DNA of 21,401 bases, from the NCBI GenBank assembly GCA_036897625.1, contig JAYMTA010001168.1, positions 1 to 21,401 of the forward strand. Direction: 5' to 3'. This stretch comes from Pelargonium cotyledonis (taxonomy: Eukaryota > Streptophyta > Magnoliopsida > Geraniales > Geraniaceae). How positions within the stretch are numbered: position 1 is the stretch's first letter; each line of letters starts with the position of its first letter. Position numbers and translations under genes: made by a program. Under the pieces are notes generated by a model. The model did not search any database. It was given only the letters and a program-made list of their open reading frames with translations, and was not told where the DNA came from. Shown piece after piece: positions 1 to 11,385 of the stretch.

Positions 1-830
1 TATACCCCTTTGCTTTCCGGACCCAAAACCTCTAAACTATCGGGTCCACTTAGGCTATCAAGTGGTACAAGCTTGGAATCATACAGATATGTATACGAAT
101 ACATTATGCTCTTTATTCTAATAAATCGAACTAATACATGAGAAAGAAGAGAAAAGAATTGCCGAATCAGCATCATTCGAGAGAGGGCGAAAAGACTACT
201 TAGTTTAGAGTAGGGAGACTGAGGTCGAGAATTAGAAAAGAATTACCATTACGGTAATCTTCAAAGAGAGAACGAATACAGAAAGATAAGAAACCCGACT
301 AATAACCAAAACAAAACTCAAATATTCCACCCCTAAACAAGTGAGCCTAACAAACTATAAATAAACCCTTAAAGATAATAACCAATTCCTAATGGGATTC
401 TTCATTCTCATCTAATTACTTATTTCAATTACTAATCCTATCCCAGATACAATTGGCATCCTTATCTTGTTCCATCAAGCCACCCAAATCATTGAGCATC
501 CAAACCACTTGGGCTACCGGAATACCTAGACCACTAAGCCATCCCTAATTAAAATTAGTAACCATCCATACCCACACGAAACACTCTAATGGTAAGCATC
601 TAATTAGAGTTTTGAATGAAAATATGTTCCTTGTCAGCAACATCAAGACCCTCATGTTACGTCCTATTTGATAAGCACACTTAATAGTCTTGTACATAGT
701 GTGCTTCAGAACAACTTCTCGTATTTGGCTTTTTGACACCCTTCTTATAAATCAGCCTCAAGGTGCCTCAATTGATAACATCATTGTCCCTCAACTATTT
801 TACCTCTCTTTATGTACCTATACAAAATTT
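1..830. other. Possible decayed LTR-retrotransposon-like segment, no gene
   Basis: No intact coding region is visible. On the minus strand an open frame of about 35 codons runs off the left edge, and the 545-739 minus-strand frame has no ATG start and no recognisable domain. The texture (mixed-composition stretches, fragments such as GGTGCCTCAATTGATAAC near 762) resembles plant LTR or gag-flanking sequence. I cannot point to paired LTRs, a primer-binding site, a polypurine tract or a target duplication, so the retroelement reading is only an impression. It may equally be plain spacer. Confidence 0.22.
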
Positions 831-1887
831 TAATTCTACAAACATTTGAAGTAATTAACCTTCGAAACAAGTCAAAAGGGAATGGATTAGTGAACAACCA
901 ACACATATTTATATCAATTCATTTTGTGTCCGTACATATCCCAATTTAGTGCGACGTTGTGACTGGTTGTATTGACGTGGCGTCTTTATCTTCTCCTAGC
1001 TTTCTGTTTAATTATTTGGAAAAGCAACATAAGTATATAGCTAAAATATAAACAATTTAAAGTATTTTGAAAGGTGTAAAACAACAATAATATTAGATGT
1101 CGATTTTTAATTTTTATAATTCCAAGAGTCAAATCATAATTATTACTTTTAGCTAGTTCCTTACATGTGACTAGATTTAGTACCACACTCATAATGGCAC
1201 ATCTAATAAACCAAAAGAAGATTAGTATTAGAAGCTAATACATTGCTTTATTTTGAAAGTTAAGACTTAAGACATTTATTATTATGATTCTTTTGTATCA
1301 CCTATATAAATGTATTGCTAAATGAAATTTAAATATCACAAACAAACTATTCAAATTTTGACAACTATGTTATAATTGTCAAAACAAGTATGTCAGAAAA
1401 TTAAAAAACAAATAAACTTTTGAAGCCACAAAAAGAATTTAGACATTCTTATCCACATTTGTTTTTCTTTTGCTTTCACTCATAAATTAGTAACTCTTAA
1501 CAAGTGAGGTCATATCATATGCAGTAGGCATAAATAGAACAATATTTTATATTTGTCGTCTTGTGATTTTTTGATAATGAGTGTTTAACTATATATTTTG
1601 TTAATGTTAATGATCACTCTAAGCTAGAACAGAAAAATAATTTGGATTGGACCCTTAACCCAAAATAAGTTAACAGAACAATAATTAAGTCAATAATAGT
1701 GGAATTAATTAGAATTAGAATATAAATATAATCCTAATAATGAAGATGTGACGTTTCATCTTCCTCTCCTACCTGTTGTCTATCTTCAAAATGGCAGCTG
1801 CCAAAAACAATTTTGGAATCCAATATTTTTGAGAAAAACAGTACCCTCAAATTCAATTATGAACCCACCCATCCCCCATATTATATA
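831..1887. other. AT-rich intergenic spacer
   Basis: No gene is supported here. Open frames are short, mostly lack ATG starts and show no family signature. One small perfect hairpin is present, with TTTTGACAA at 1356-1364 pairing with TTGTCAAAA at 1376-1384. The right edge of the stretch is the TA target site of the next element. Confidence 0.6.
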
Positions 1888-2154
1888 CTCTCCCCGCACT
1901 AATATAAGTGTCTTGTTTGTCAAAATTTTTTATCTCTAAATTAGTGTTTTGAAACTATTTTTATGTTATTATATTAGTGTTCTTCCCATATTACTCTTAT
2001 CATTTATGTATATGAGCAAATCTGCACATAATTGCATATAGGGTGTAAGTGAAGAAAGTGAGGATTATATTGGAAACAAACTAAATTATCTTGTAATTCT
2101 TAATTTTTACAAAAAAAATAAAAATAAGACACTTATTTTGAGATGGATGGAGCG
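1888..2154. mobile_element. Stowaway-type (Tc1/mariner) MITE
   Basis: This is a 267-bp AT-rich element bounded by TA dinucleotides (1886-1887 and 2155-2156). Its ends form imperfect terminal inverted repeats. The left end reads CTCTCCCCGCACTAATATAA then GTGTCTTGTTT. The reverse complement of the right end reads CGCTCCATCCATCTCAAAAT then AAGTGTCTTATTT. The pattern of a CTCC-rich tip followed by a conserved AAGTGTCTT block and a TA duplication is typical of plant Stowaway MITEs. It has no coding capacity, so any movement would need a mariner transposase from elsewhere. The divergence between the ends suggests an old copy. Confidence 0.78.
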
Positions 2155-4164
2155 TAATAATATTGAATAAACTACAAAAAGGTTTCCAATTGTTGTACAA
2201 TATATATTCCATTTAGGGTCAAAATTTGAAGTTGACATTGTCTCATGATCTTAATGACATTGACTTCTTAGCTAGCTTCTCCTCCCATATCAATACGAAA
2301 TCTCCACTACAGCTTATAACGAAATAATTCTCTTCTTTTTTTCTTTCAAAAATAAAATAAAAAAATACATTACAATACAATACTTTAGTCAAGCAAATAA
2401 ATAATCTATTGAAATTTATGTTATAGTATTATTGTCATTGGAATCCAGTGGTTCCTTGTAACACAGACATGCATGCCTCTGGAAAGAATCTCAACACCAA
2501 GAATATTAGCTATCTTGTGCAGACAAAACTCAGAGGTTAAAGAGAATTCGAATTAACAAGAATCTCCAAAATGTGCCAAACTCCAATATCTACAAACATG
2601 GCATCATGCCACAAAATCGATACTCTCATTTTCAAATGAAAACTTTGTCAATGACGTGTTTTACATGTCACGAAACTTCAACGAAGAACAAAAAGGACAA
2701 AACATCTAGCATTCATAGTTGCAAACTAGACAACCAATTCAGTTTACATGCAAGTCACATAGTTGGTAAGCTCAAAATAAGTTGAACATTAATTTTAAGG
2801 CCAACATTCCCTTTCAACGACTCTACACAGGAAGATTTTTGAATGCAGATGGTACAAAAGTTTCTTTTATGGCACACATGGAGATGGAGTGAGTATTTAA
2901 GTAAATTTGGTATGCGCAAAGCAGTATATAGCAATTCAAGCATCAACGAATGACAATAATACTCTAGCTGGTACGAAACATTAAATTCAGATAGTTTACA
3001 TGTGATATACCAACAAAAGTACCTACAAGTCTTAAGTAATTAATATGCAATTGATTGAAATATAATACATGGTTAGCTTGGTGGATTAGGTCACAAGATA
3101 ATGATAATACATGATAATACAATAATAGTTGGAAAAAAGAAGGTGAATATATAATATGTATGTATATGATGGTGCAAAGACAAAGACAAAGGAACTATAG
3201 CTGGCCAGAGTTATGGACCCCATAGTATTTTCATTATCAATCATAGCAATCACAGAAAGAAGATGCCATTTTGATTACATGAATAAAATTTCTCTTGGTA
3301 CCCACTTCTTTTCTTATCTTTACAGATTTGTTTTTGGTTTTCTCTTCTCTTTCGAGATGGTAAAAGCAACTCCAAATTGAAAACAGAGCATCTAAAATTA
3401 TTCATTATAGCTTTGCCTCATTGAAGCTTTTGAGTAATTAACTTGGTTAAAATCTCAAAAATAACTTCTTGATAGCTCTCAACTTTTGTTTCTGGGGGAA
3501 GGAACCAAAGAATTCAAGCTTTTTCTAATATTGTAAAGCATCACAGCATAGTATAAAGGCTTAGTTTGTCTCTAAGGTACACTAAACAAAAGCAGCAGGT
3601 TTACATCAGTAGAAGATACAGCATACAAGGAAATGATTAAGGCACCATGTAGTTTATAAGTGTACATTTTCAGAATGATTAATGAATACTCAATTTAACT
3701 TCCTAAGAACTGGCTTTGAATTATTTTCCTACATTATAAGACTTTGCCGAACCTGAGGGACAGGAACTTGGAACAACCCAAATGAGAGAAAAGATATCCA
3801 AGTAAAATAGAAAAAAAGATTGGAGGTAAAAATAATTGGCAAAGGGAGCTAATAGACCTTTACCATTAAAGAAAAAGGATAATGGTCTTTGAGTGTGAAA
3901 GACATCTATTACAATATTGCATTGAGTGGAGGTGGGGTAGGGCACTTGAAATTATTAGCTGACACAATAAAACCAAGTATGGTCTAATAGAGCTTTCACG
4001 GATAAGTAATGAAATTTCTTTAGCACTAAACTAGTTTTCTTTATAATGGTTAGTATAAATCCAGAAAAAAACAAGCTAAGCAAATCATGACTAATCTTTT
4101 AGTTAGTATGGAGCAAGAGATATTGTATTCAAATGGCAACGTTTCCTCTATCGAAACATAATTC

Positions 4165-4492
4165 ATCCAAAAGGGGTTACGTGAAGCTTCCTTAACTTAC
4201 AATATTGTATTTTTCCGCTAGTATTGACAAATTTCTACCCTGTGCACTGTGCATAATTTAAGAAAAAAAAGATCTCGTAACTAAATCACAGTGTTGCCTT
4301 GTGAATCCAAAGATAACATTCACACAAAAAGGTGTTGTGTGAAGCTCCCTAAACTTGTTTATCTTATGTCTAAATGTTAATATTCTAAATTTACCAACTC
4401 CTACCACAGAGGTGAAGAGAAAAAGCAGCTCATTATGAAAGAAGTTTAATGTAACTAAAGACTAGTTCCTACTACAGAGGTTAAGAGGAAGC
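4165..4492. repeat. Two pairs of imperfect direct repeats
   Basis: A unit containing GTGAAGCTTCCTTAACTT (within 4165-4199) recurs as GTGAAGCTCCCTAAACTT (within 4321-4356). A second unit, CTCCTACCACAGAGGTGAAG (within 4397-4425), recurs as TTCCTACTACAGAGGTTAAG (within 4464-4492). The two pairs have different spacings (about 156 and 67 bp), which points to old local duplications. No function is evident. Confidence 0.6.
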
Positions 4493-4785
4493 AACATTTA
4501 ATGACATACAAAGGGTTTCTCTCACCCCTTCTTATGGTTAATAGACTTATTCTACGTAAAATGCTTCTTTATGATGTAACATGGAAAAGGAAATAATAAT
4601 TAATTGGTTTAGGGATTGTGTTTATTGCACTATTGGAGGTTTTTTCTTAGCCTAGCAACTAGGATAGATGCAAGCCATGCTGGTATTTCCTAGTTTGGCA
4701 TCCCATATCACCTTTATATGTATGGGAAATTATTTGTCGTCTACACCTAATGGTTGATCATAAACTTCCTACGAAAACAACCCAA

Positions 4786-4827
4786 TTGGACATGTGTGAA
4801 GGGAATCCCACACATCACGGTGTCCAA
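4786..4827. repeat. Interrupted hairpin; one arm recurs at 5399
   Basis: TTGGACA (4786-4792) pairs with TGTCCAA (4821-4827). Inside it, TGTGT plus GGGA pairs with TCCC plus ACACA around a 1-nt loop, giving about 16 paired bases with small bulges. The 3' arm (CCCACACATCAC followed by TGTCCAA) recurs in altered form at 5399-5420, so it is part of a short dispersed repeat. It loosely resembles the plant snRNA upstream element RTCCCACATCG but has an extra CA, and no snRNA is seen downstream. Confidence 0.45.
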
Positions 4828-7800
4828 AAGTAGATGAGTCTCACCTTATCACACAATGCCATCAATGGCCATCTTTTGTAGTTTGTAAAATGGACCTTCA
4901 CTTACCTGAAATCAAGTACCAGTTCACATCGAATCTGGTCCTTGAATATCATGCACATTTAGGGTTCCTAACATGGAGGTTGGCTTGGTTATTCAATATT
5001 CATTAGTATCATCTTGAAGAACCCAGATGGAGAGCAATATGATACTAATTTAACATCTCTAATCTTAGCATTTCCACTTTAAGATTACAATGGTGGGGTT
5101 TAATGCAGAAACCTGATTTCCCATCCTCCTGTCTGGCGGAGAGGAAAGTTCTCTGGTCCCCACATTGAACTATACATACTACATGCTTGTAAATTAGAGA
5201 CATAAATCCAATATTGTTATGAAGGAAAGTTCCTAAGTCAAAGGTATTGGATATAAATCTAGATATCATGTGAAGCATACTTGTATTCAGTGCAAATTAC
5301 ATAGGTGCCTGCTTCTTCTCATTCTCTTCCCCCTCCCCAAAACAAATATAAAAAAAGGGGGAAATTTATTATTGGATCCACTGCCCCGTTTGGTAGAGCC
5401 CACACATCACAAGATGTCCAATGAGTACCTTCCTGGATTTGGATGGATATGTCCCACTAAATTTAAGTTTTTATTCCACGGCTGATCTGATTATTACTTA
5501 CAGACACAATCGGTATCATTTCAATGTAAATCAAGCCAATCATGAACATATTACATGCAAATCTAATCAAATGCTTCAATTTACCATGGAAAATTACCGT
5601 GAAATGGAACATACCCAGAAAGTGCTTACATCTTGCAAGGAGACTCAAATATGTGCATTAGAATGTCCCTGACCAGTTCTGCTATGTCATCTTCCTTGCA
5701 CGAGGTTGCGAAATTCACTGCACAAGAAGACAATTCCGAATGTGCGCATGTGAACATAATAAGTCAAATTTACTTAAATTTGCAATTGAAACTATTGGCC
5801 ATCTAATTTGAATTTCAACAGGTGGGCCATACTACTCTGACTGGCTGGCTGATGAAGATGCTTCATCACATTGATAGATCAATATGATTGTATGATTTCT
5901 CATAATAAATGTAATTGAACAAGTTCAACAAGGTGGAACCCACACAAAATCAGACGGCAGATTTTTTTCAACTATAACTACATTAACTTAAGCTTGTGAC
6001 TGAGCATGTTTAAAGCTTACCCAACTTAAATAAGCAATACAGAGTAAAAATTTGCTTACTTTGAGCTCAGGTCAAAGCTTAGGGAACGTTTATGAAAGAG
6101 TACAAGCTAAAGCAACTAATTGTTACCTTTGCTATTACTAACCAACTAAACAATCAACTGATGATCTCGCTAAAGCTTAAGCTAAGTATCAAATAAATTA
6201 CTGTTATTAATCTCTATTTATGATGGTTCAACATTACTATCTTGATTAATATCTCATAGAAGAACACAAAAAAAATTAACAACTGGAATTTGGTAAGGTC
6301 ATGATTCAACAAAGATACGGAGGCAGAAGAGAAGCAAAAAACAGAAAAACAAAACAATGATAACACATTATTGCTAGAGGTAGGATTCAATGGAAAAGAG
6401 CTAATACTAACAGCAGACACCAGACCAGGGACGCTTAGTAGGTGGTAGTGGAGGCAGAGGACAAATCTTCCTTGAAAAAAAGAAAATTAGAAATGGGCAA
6501 TTGTGGGTCAAAACTGGTCCTTGATATCATGATCATTCTCCTCAATTAAATAGGTTAAATAAGAAATGTGCCTTTTGATAAAGACTCAATCGGTCAATTA
6601 TATATGCAAAGGTAAAGCAGACAGCTGGCTTGCCCTAAGAGTCATTGTAACCCTCACCTGCCCTTAATCATAAAGTCCATAACCAATAAACTATATGACA
6701 TTTTCCTTTCATAATCAACTTTGGCAATTCTTTGGTGGAAGATGGTTCTCAGTGGACCTCTCCCTGTCACATTGCCTGCTGATGTAGAGAGACATCTCAA
6801 GTCTAAACAAAGACAGCCAAGAACCTTACCTACCTATCTTATCAAGACTGATCAAATGGGTAAGATGGTATTATCTGGCTTCAATGTATATAATTTGCAT
6901 CAAGGTGGGTGGCTTGAGCTATGACCTTTGAATTCGGAAACCCAAAAGTTTAATTATAACACAATTCTCGTCATTGAACTAATGTGGTAGCATATGTGAT
7001 ACAAGATTATCAAGTAAATTGCAAAAAAGAACACAAGCACCACAGTACAAAACACAAAATCAAATCCAAATTGTAAGTAAGATTATAATCAGGGAATGTA
7101 CTTTTCTGTATGGAGTCTAGCCAAGGACATCAATTGGGAATGACACTGCTAAAGGTCAAGTGGCAAAGTGCCAAAACTAGCCGGTGTCTAGAGCTCTAGG
7201 TAGAGCTAGTGATGGAGTTCTTTGGAAATGACTGAGCTCCACCGACAGTAATCCGAAACAGGGATTGGGAGATAGCAAAGTGAAGTCATTTGTAGTGAAA
7301 AGTTACACAGTGAACCAAAATGTGAACAGCTACTGGGTGATGTGTATAAAAAAAAATTATGTGGGCCAAACAGCTGTTTCTGAAGTGGATCACTAGTGTA
7401 GTAATCAATGTGACATCAAATGGCCGGTGGCTAAATTCCAACCGTCAACATAGATGGCCATGAAAAGGAAGATTGAACTGGACAAATACCCATTTCAAAA
7501 GGGCATAAGGACATCAATCTATCAAACTTCTTTAATTCCAGTCACATAAAAGTCCACAAGTTACAATTAATAGTACTCCATTTGTACAATAGCAATCTTC
7601 ACCTCTTTCTTTATTGTGTACACATAGAAGACCTGAAATTCCACACATGTGCCTGACGGATCTAATACATGGTGACCTAGGCTTTGATATAGTATTTCTA
7701 AATTACAGCTGAACCAGCATTGTATTCGACAATGAAAGGAATAAGACTATATAGGAACCAAACAATTTTGTGCTTTAAACAATTAATGTGCCCTGTTTAC

Positions 7801-9699
7801 CAGGAAACCATAATACTTAAAAGAATTTTAATAACTTCAGTGATGTTACTTCAAGGCCCGTTCGAGGTACCATGACCCCACCCTAATTTTTGTTGAAAAA
7901 CAACCCTTATTTTTTTCTTCTATTTTACCAGAAAAAATTGCAAAAGCAGAACATAGCAAAAGAACCATAGTTCCCTAGGAGTGGAAGGATGTGTTCACCT
8001 TCTTTATACCTTGAATAGCTACTAGAGAATTACAATGTGCTTATGCATTCTGCATCATCATATTAACAAAATCAATATTCAAAATAGATAAATTCTTATT
8101 TACTCCCGATGAACTATGTCAAATGCACATGTTATATCTACTTCCAAGATCCAGGATGGACAAACTCAAGCACAACCAGTAAATAACCAGCAAAACCATG
8201 CCCAGTATGAAACATGAAGATGAAACAAGCAGGCAGACACTTCACAATTATTATTTAAGGCAGTTGATAAAACATGTAATGAACATCAACCAACTTTCTG
8301 AAAAGAAATTATGGTGTACAAGTCAATTAAGAAGCTCAGGACATGAGAACTTCACTAGCTTTTTATGGAAATAGTACCTACCAAATCATCAACTTCTGAA
8401 AAGATGATCAACAAACATGGACCCGATTAACCTGAAACTACTGACTTCCAGAATGATGATTTGCAAACTAGTATTTAACAAATTATCAAGTTCTAAAAAG
8501 ACGATTAGCAAACAAGTGCCTGAATACTTATTCTTCAATTCCTTTACAAACATAATTTGAAGATATAAAATTTCCTTTTACAGATAGTTATGACATGTTA
8601 TGCATGTGCACATTGAATCATTAAGCTTCTATGTTGGCTCAACTACTAACCATTGTGACTATTAAAGTACTCAGATTCCCAAGTCATTAAGTACGTCGAT
8701 TTATTTTTCATAGGAGAAAACATATATAACGAGGCATAAATTTTAAATTTTATTTATTAGACACTTTGATCGATGCCACTAAAATTTGCAATTATTAATA
8801 TTCAAATTAGCATTCTTAGCCAATGTTAAATTACCAAAAAGCATTTAATATTTTATACTACATTACTACATAAAACATTGGGATCCCCAATGATACAACA
8901 TCACTGATAAGCACATTCACCTCTCTCCATAATCACTCCAACCAAGCCAAGGAAGATATCTACATTGCTCTCAACGAACATCATAAGAGGGTATTTTTCA
9001 GTTAACAAATTTCTATTGTCGACAACATTGCAACCAATAAATAGAAAATAGCTCATCAGATACCCAACACACTGGGAGAAGCCTACTAGTATAAGCTGAA
9101 GTTGGCATGGTACTGCTTGGACTTGGACACCTGGCTAATCTTAAGCTCGTGCATTGTAAGAAGGTAACTTCAAGAGTTAAAGTTGTAAGATTCCTAAGCT
9201 GGTACAACTGTATAAGTATATAATGTAGCATTTTCCAAATGATGAGGAAAAAAGAACTGCACTAGAAATACTAGACTTTAGTTTGGCAGAAAGGTGATTG
9301 GAACTTTAAGTTTGCAATGTCACCCCAGAAGCAACATTATTCTATTTTACAATGCTGGTGGAATTGCATTTGAGATAACTATAGGTTGGATAATTCAAAT
9401 CAGCCAAAAATGTGCCCAGAAATTTCAAGGGGCATAGAATCAGCAATTTGAAAAATCAAGGGACTTAAAACATGTCCCAGCAGGACAAAAGAAAACAAAT
9501 ACAGTTTTTCTTAAATCTGGAAGGGCTCCACAGTTTCTGTCAATAATGGTTTATCATCCTAATAAACATTTAATAATGAAGTTATATCCTTGGAATCTTT
9601 AATATTTCAAGTGAATCACTAATTTTTACACTTAATCTTAACCCTTATCATGGTTAGGATGGAACCTTGAGAATGTTTTCAACCTTTTGTAAATAACTG

Positions 9700-10202
9700 C
9701 TATGTTACCAACCCACGACACGGAAACACGATTTTTCAATTCATAAAACATATGGCACGTTAACTTTTAAAAAGATATATTTTATATATAATAAATTATA
9801 TGTATTTATGGTTTCTAATTGTATTGATATTAAACTTGACCGTATGTCAAATTAAAATTAACATCTTATTAGTTAACAGGTTCATTTTAAACAAACAATG
9901 AAATCAAATAAGCGAGTAAAGTCATTAAAATAAGTTCAAATCAAATGATCAGACCAAGTCATTACAACACATTCATAAGTTCAAACTAAACTCTCAACAC
10001 AAATAATGTCCTGCAAACAAATAATAAAGAAAATGGTTTTTAAATGTTTTCTTATTGAAAAATAAGACATGTCGGGGATGTATCAGATTTATATTTTATT
10101 TCATTTAAATTTTTAATTTCCGATTCACATATCGGAAGCGTGGAGTCTAGTTCGCGTGTCAACCCTGACACTCTATTTGAGGAGAGTGTTGGTGCTTCAT
10201 AG
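9700..10202. mobile_element. Degraded inverted-repeat (MITE-like) element
   Basis: The segment begins CTATGTTACCAACCCACGAC and the reverse complement of its end begins CTATGAAGCACCAACACTCT, giving short imperfect inverted ends. The flanks are AATAACTG (9692-9699) and AATAATTG (10203-10210), a 7-of-8 match that would fit an 8-bp target duplication as made by hAT-type elements. GACACGGAAACACG near the left end is a wording often met in plant dispersed repeats. A 97-codon open frame on the minus strand (10052-10345) crosses the right edge and lacks an ATG, so I do not call it a gene. The superfamily is uncertain. Confidence 0.38.
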
Positions 10203-11385
10203 AATAATTGTAAATGGTCACAGAAGACAGAGCTACTGGTGTTAAACTTATCAGTTTTAATAAAGGTGATTTTCAGAGTTGTATTGGTTAAGAATAGGAT
10301 TTGGATGTCTTTATTGCCATTCTGGGATGAGTTTTGAAACTGCAATTAAATATTTGTTGAAAAGAAAGCGGTATGGACAAGAACAAATTGCCAAACAACT
10401 TTTCAAACTAATCAAAAGCTACTAGAATGACCCCAAGACAATATGTGTTCCAAATATTACCTTGAATATGTAAAATGAGAAATCCAAAGACACTACAAAA
10501 CCTTGGCCATGTTAAAACTCACAGTAGAAGTCACTATTCGAAAGGAAAATCATTAGTGGTTCCTTAGAAGTTTGAACATGTTTCCATGTTCCATCCAAGA
10601 AGGCCAACATTCATGATTATTTGATATCACAAAAAATTTAGTAGTTTTAAGTAATCTTTGAACACATATATTGGAGAACCAATTTCATGATGCCAGGAAG
10701 CCAGAATAACAACTAGATCTGTAAATATTTCAAGACCACTGGAGCACCTATTCAGTAGCTTATGAGGTGCTATGTTCCAGAGGTATCTTTAAATTTATCT
10801 ATGGCCTTAAATTCCCTGAACCTCACAAATAAATACTTGATGTGTCAAGAACATGAAAAATTCGAAACCTTCACAGTATTGCACAAAATACTATTGAATA
10901 AAAACCGGAGCTGAGACAGATTTAATGACCAGGTAGGGGAGCAGAATTCTAAGGGAGATTATTAAGAAACAACAAGTCCATGAGAGCGACAATACATCTA
11001 CATTTGGGTAAAATAAGCTAAATTCTAAAGGTATGCTTGAAGACTGCAGCAATTCACTGGAGCAAATTGCTCTCCAATGAAGCAGGAACCTTGCACACAC
11101 TAATTTTATATTCTGAACTAGTAAAATAGGCAGCACACAAGTTGAAAGGTTTCATTATCGAAACCAATTAGATGGATGATTAGATGATATAACTTGTAAG
11201 AACCTGTTTATCAATTTCCTAAGATCTAGAGCCTATTAATATGTACATTGTACACAGATTACCACTGTGGAGCAGAATATAAAAGTCTTAAGACTGGGAA
11301 TTTGCTGTTATAGTGGTTTAAGTATCTGGTTTATTCTTAGTTTAATACGATGATTCTTTAAAGCACATCAAAGAGAGTAATTAAC
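10203..11385. other. Intergenic region downstream of the cyclin gene
   Basis: The right part presumably contains the 3' UTR of the minus-strand cyclin-J18-like gene, whose stop codon is at 11386-11388. Beyond that I see no exon or gene. I looked for a further cyclin exon (a lysine/glutamate-rich C-terminal segment, as in Arabidopsis CYCJ18) on the minus strand and did not find a convincing one. Confidence 0.5.

Larger units (their letters stand above)
2157..9699. other. Long gene-free intergenic region
   Basis: I read both strands and found no convincing gene in about 7.5 kb. All open frames are short (at most about 83 codons), many lack ATG, and none shows a known domain or a plausible exon chain. 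I saw no tRNA A/B-box pair and no supported microRNA fold-back. Composition is AT-rich with small local repeats, annotated separately at 4165-4492 and 4786-4827. Promoters or long non-coding RNAs cannot be excluded from sequence alone. Confidence 0.55.

Noticed and set aside
6721-6924. 67-codon plus-strand open frame
   Set aside because: It has no ATG start (begins at TTG), no recognised domain and no neighbouring exon.
7118-7138. TAGCCAAGGA start resembling miR169
   Set aside because: Only about ten bases match before the sequence diverges, and I could find no complementary star arm nearby to form a precursor hairpin.
9013-9231. 72-codon minus-strand open frame, with another open frame of about 55 codons beside it
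   Set aside because: No family signature, no plausible splice partners, and length within chance for AT-rich DNA.
10052-10345. 97-codon minus-strand open frame
   Set aside because: It has no ATG start, no domain, and overlaps the edge of a repeat-like element; as a last cyclin exon its frame would not continue from exon 8.
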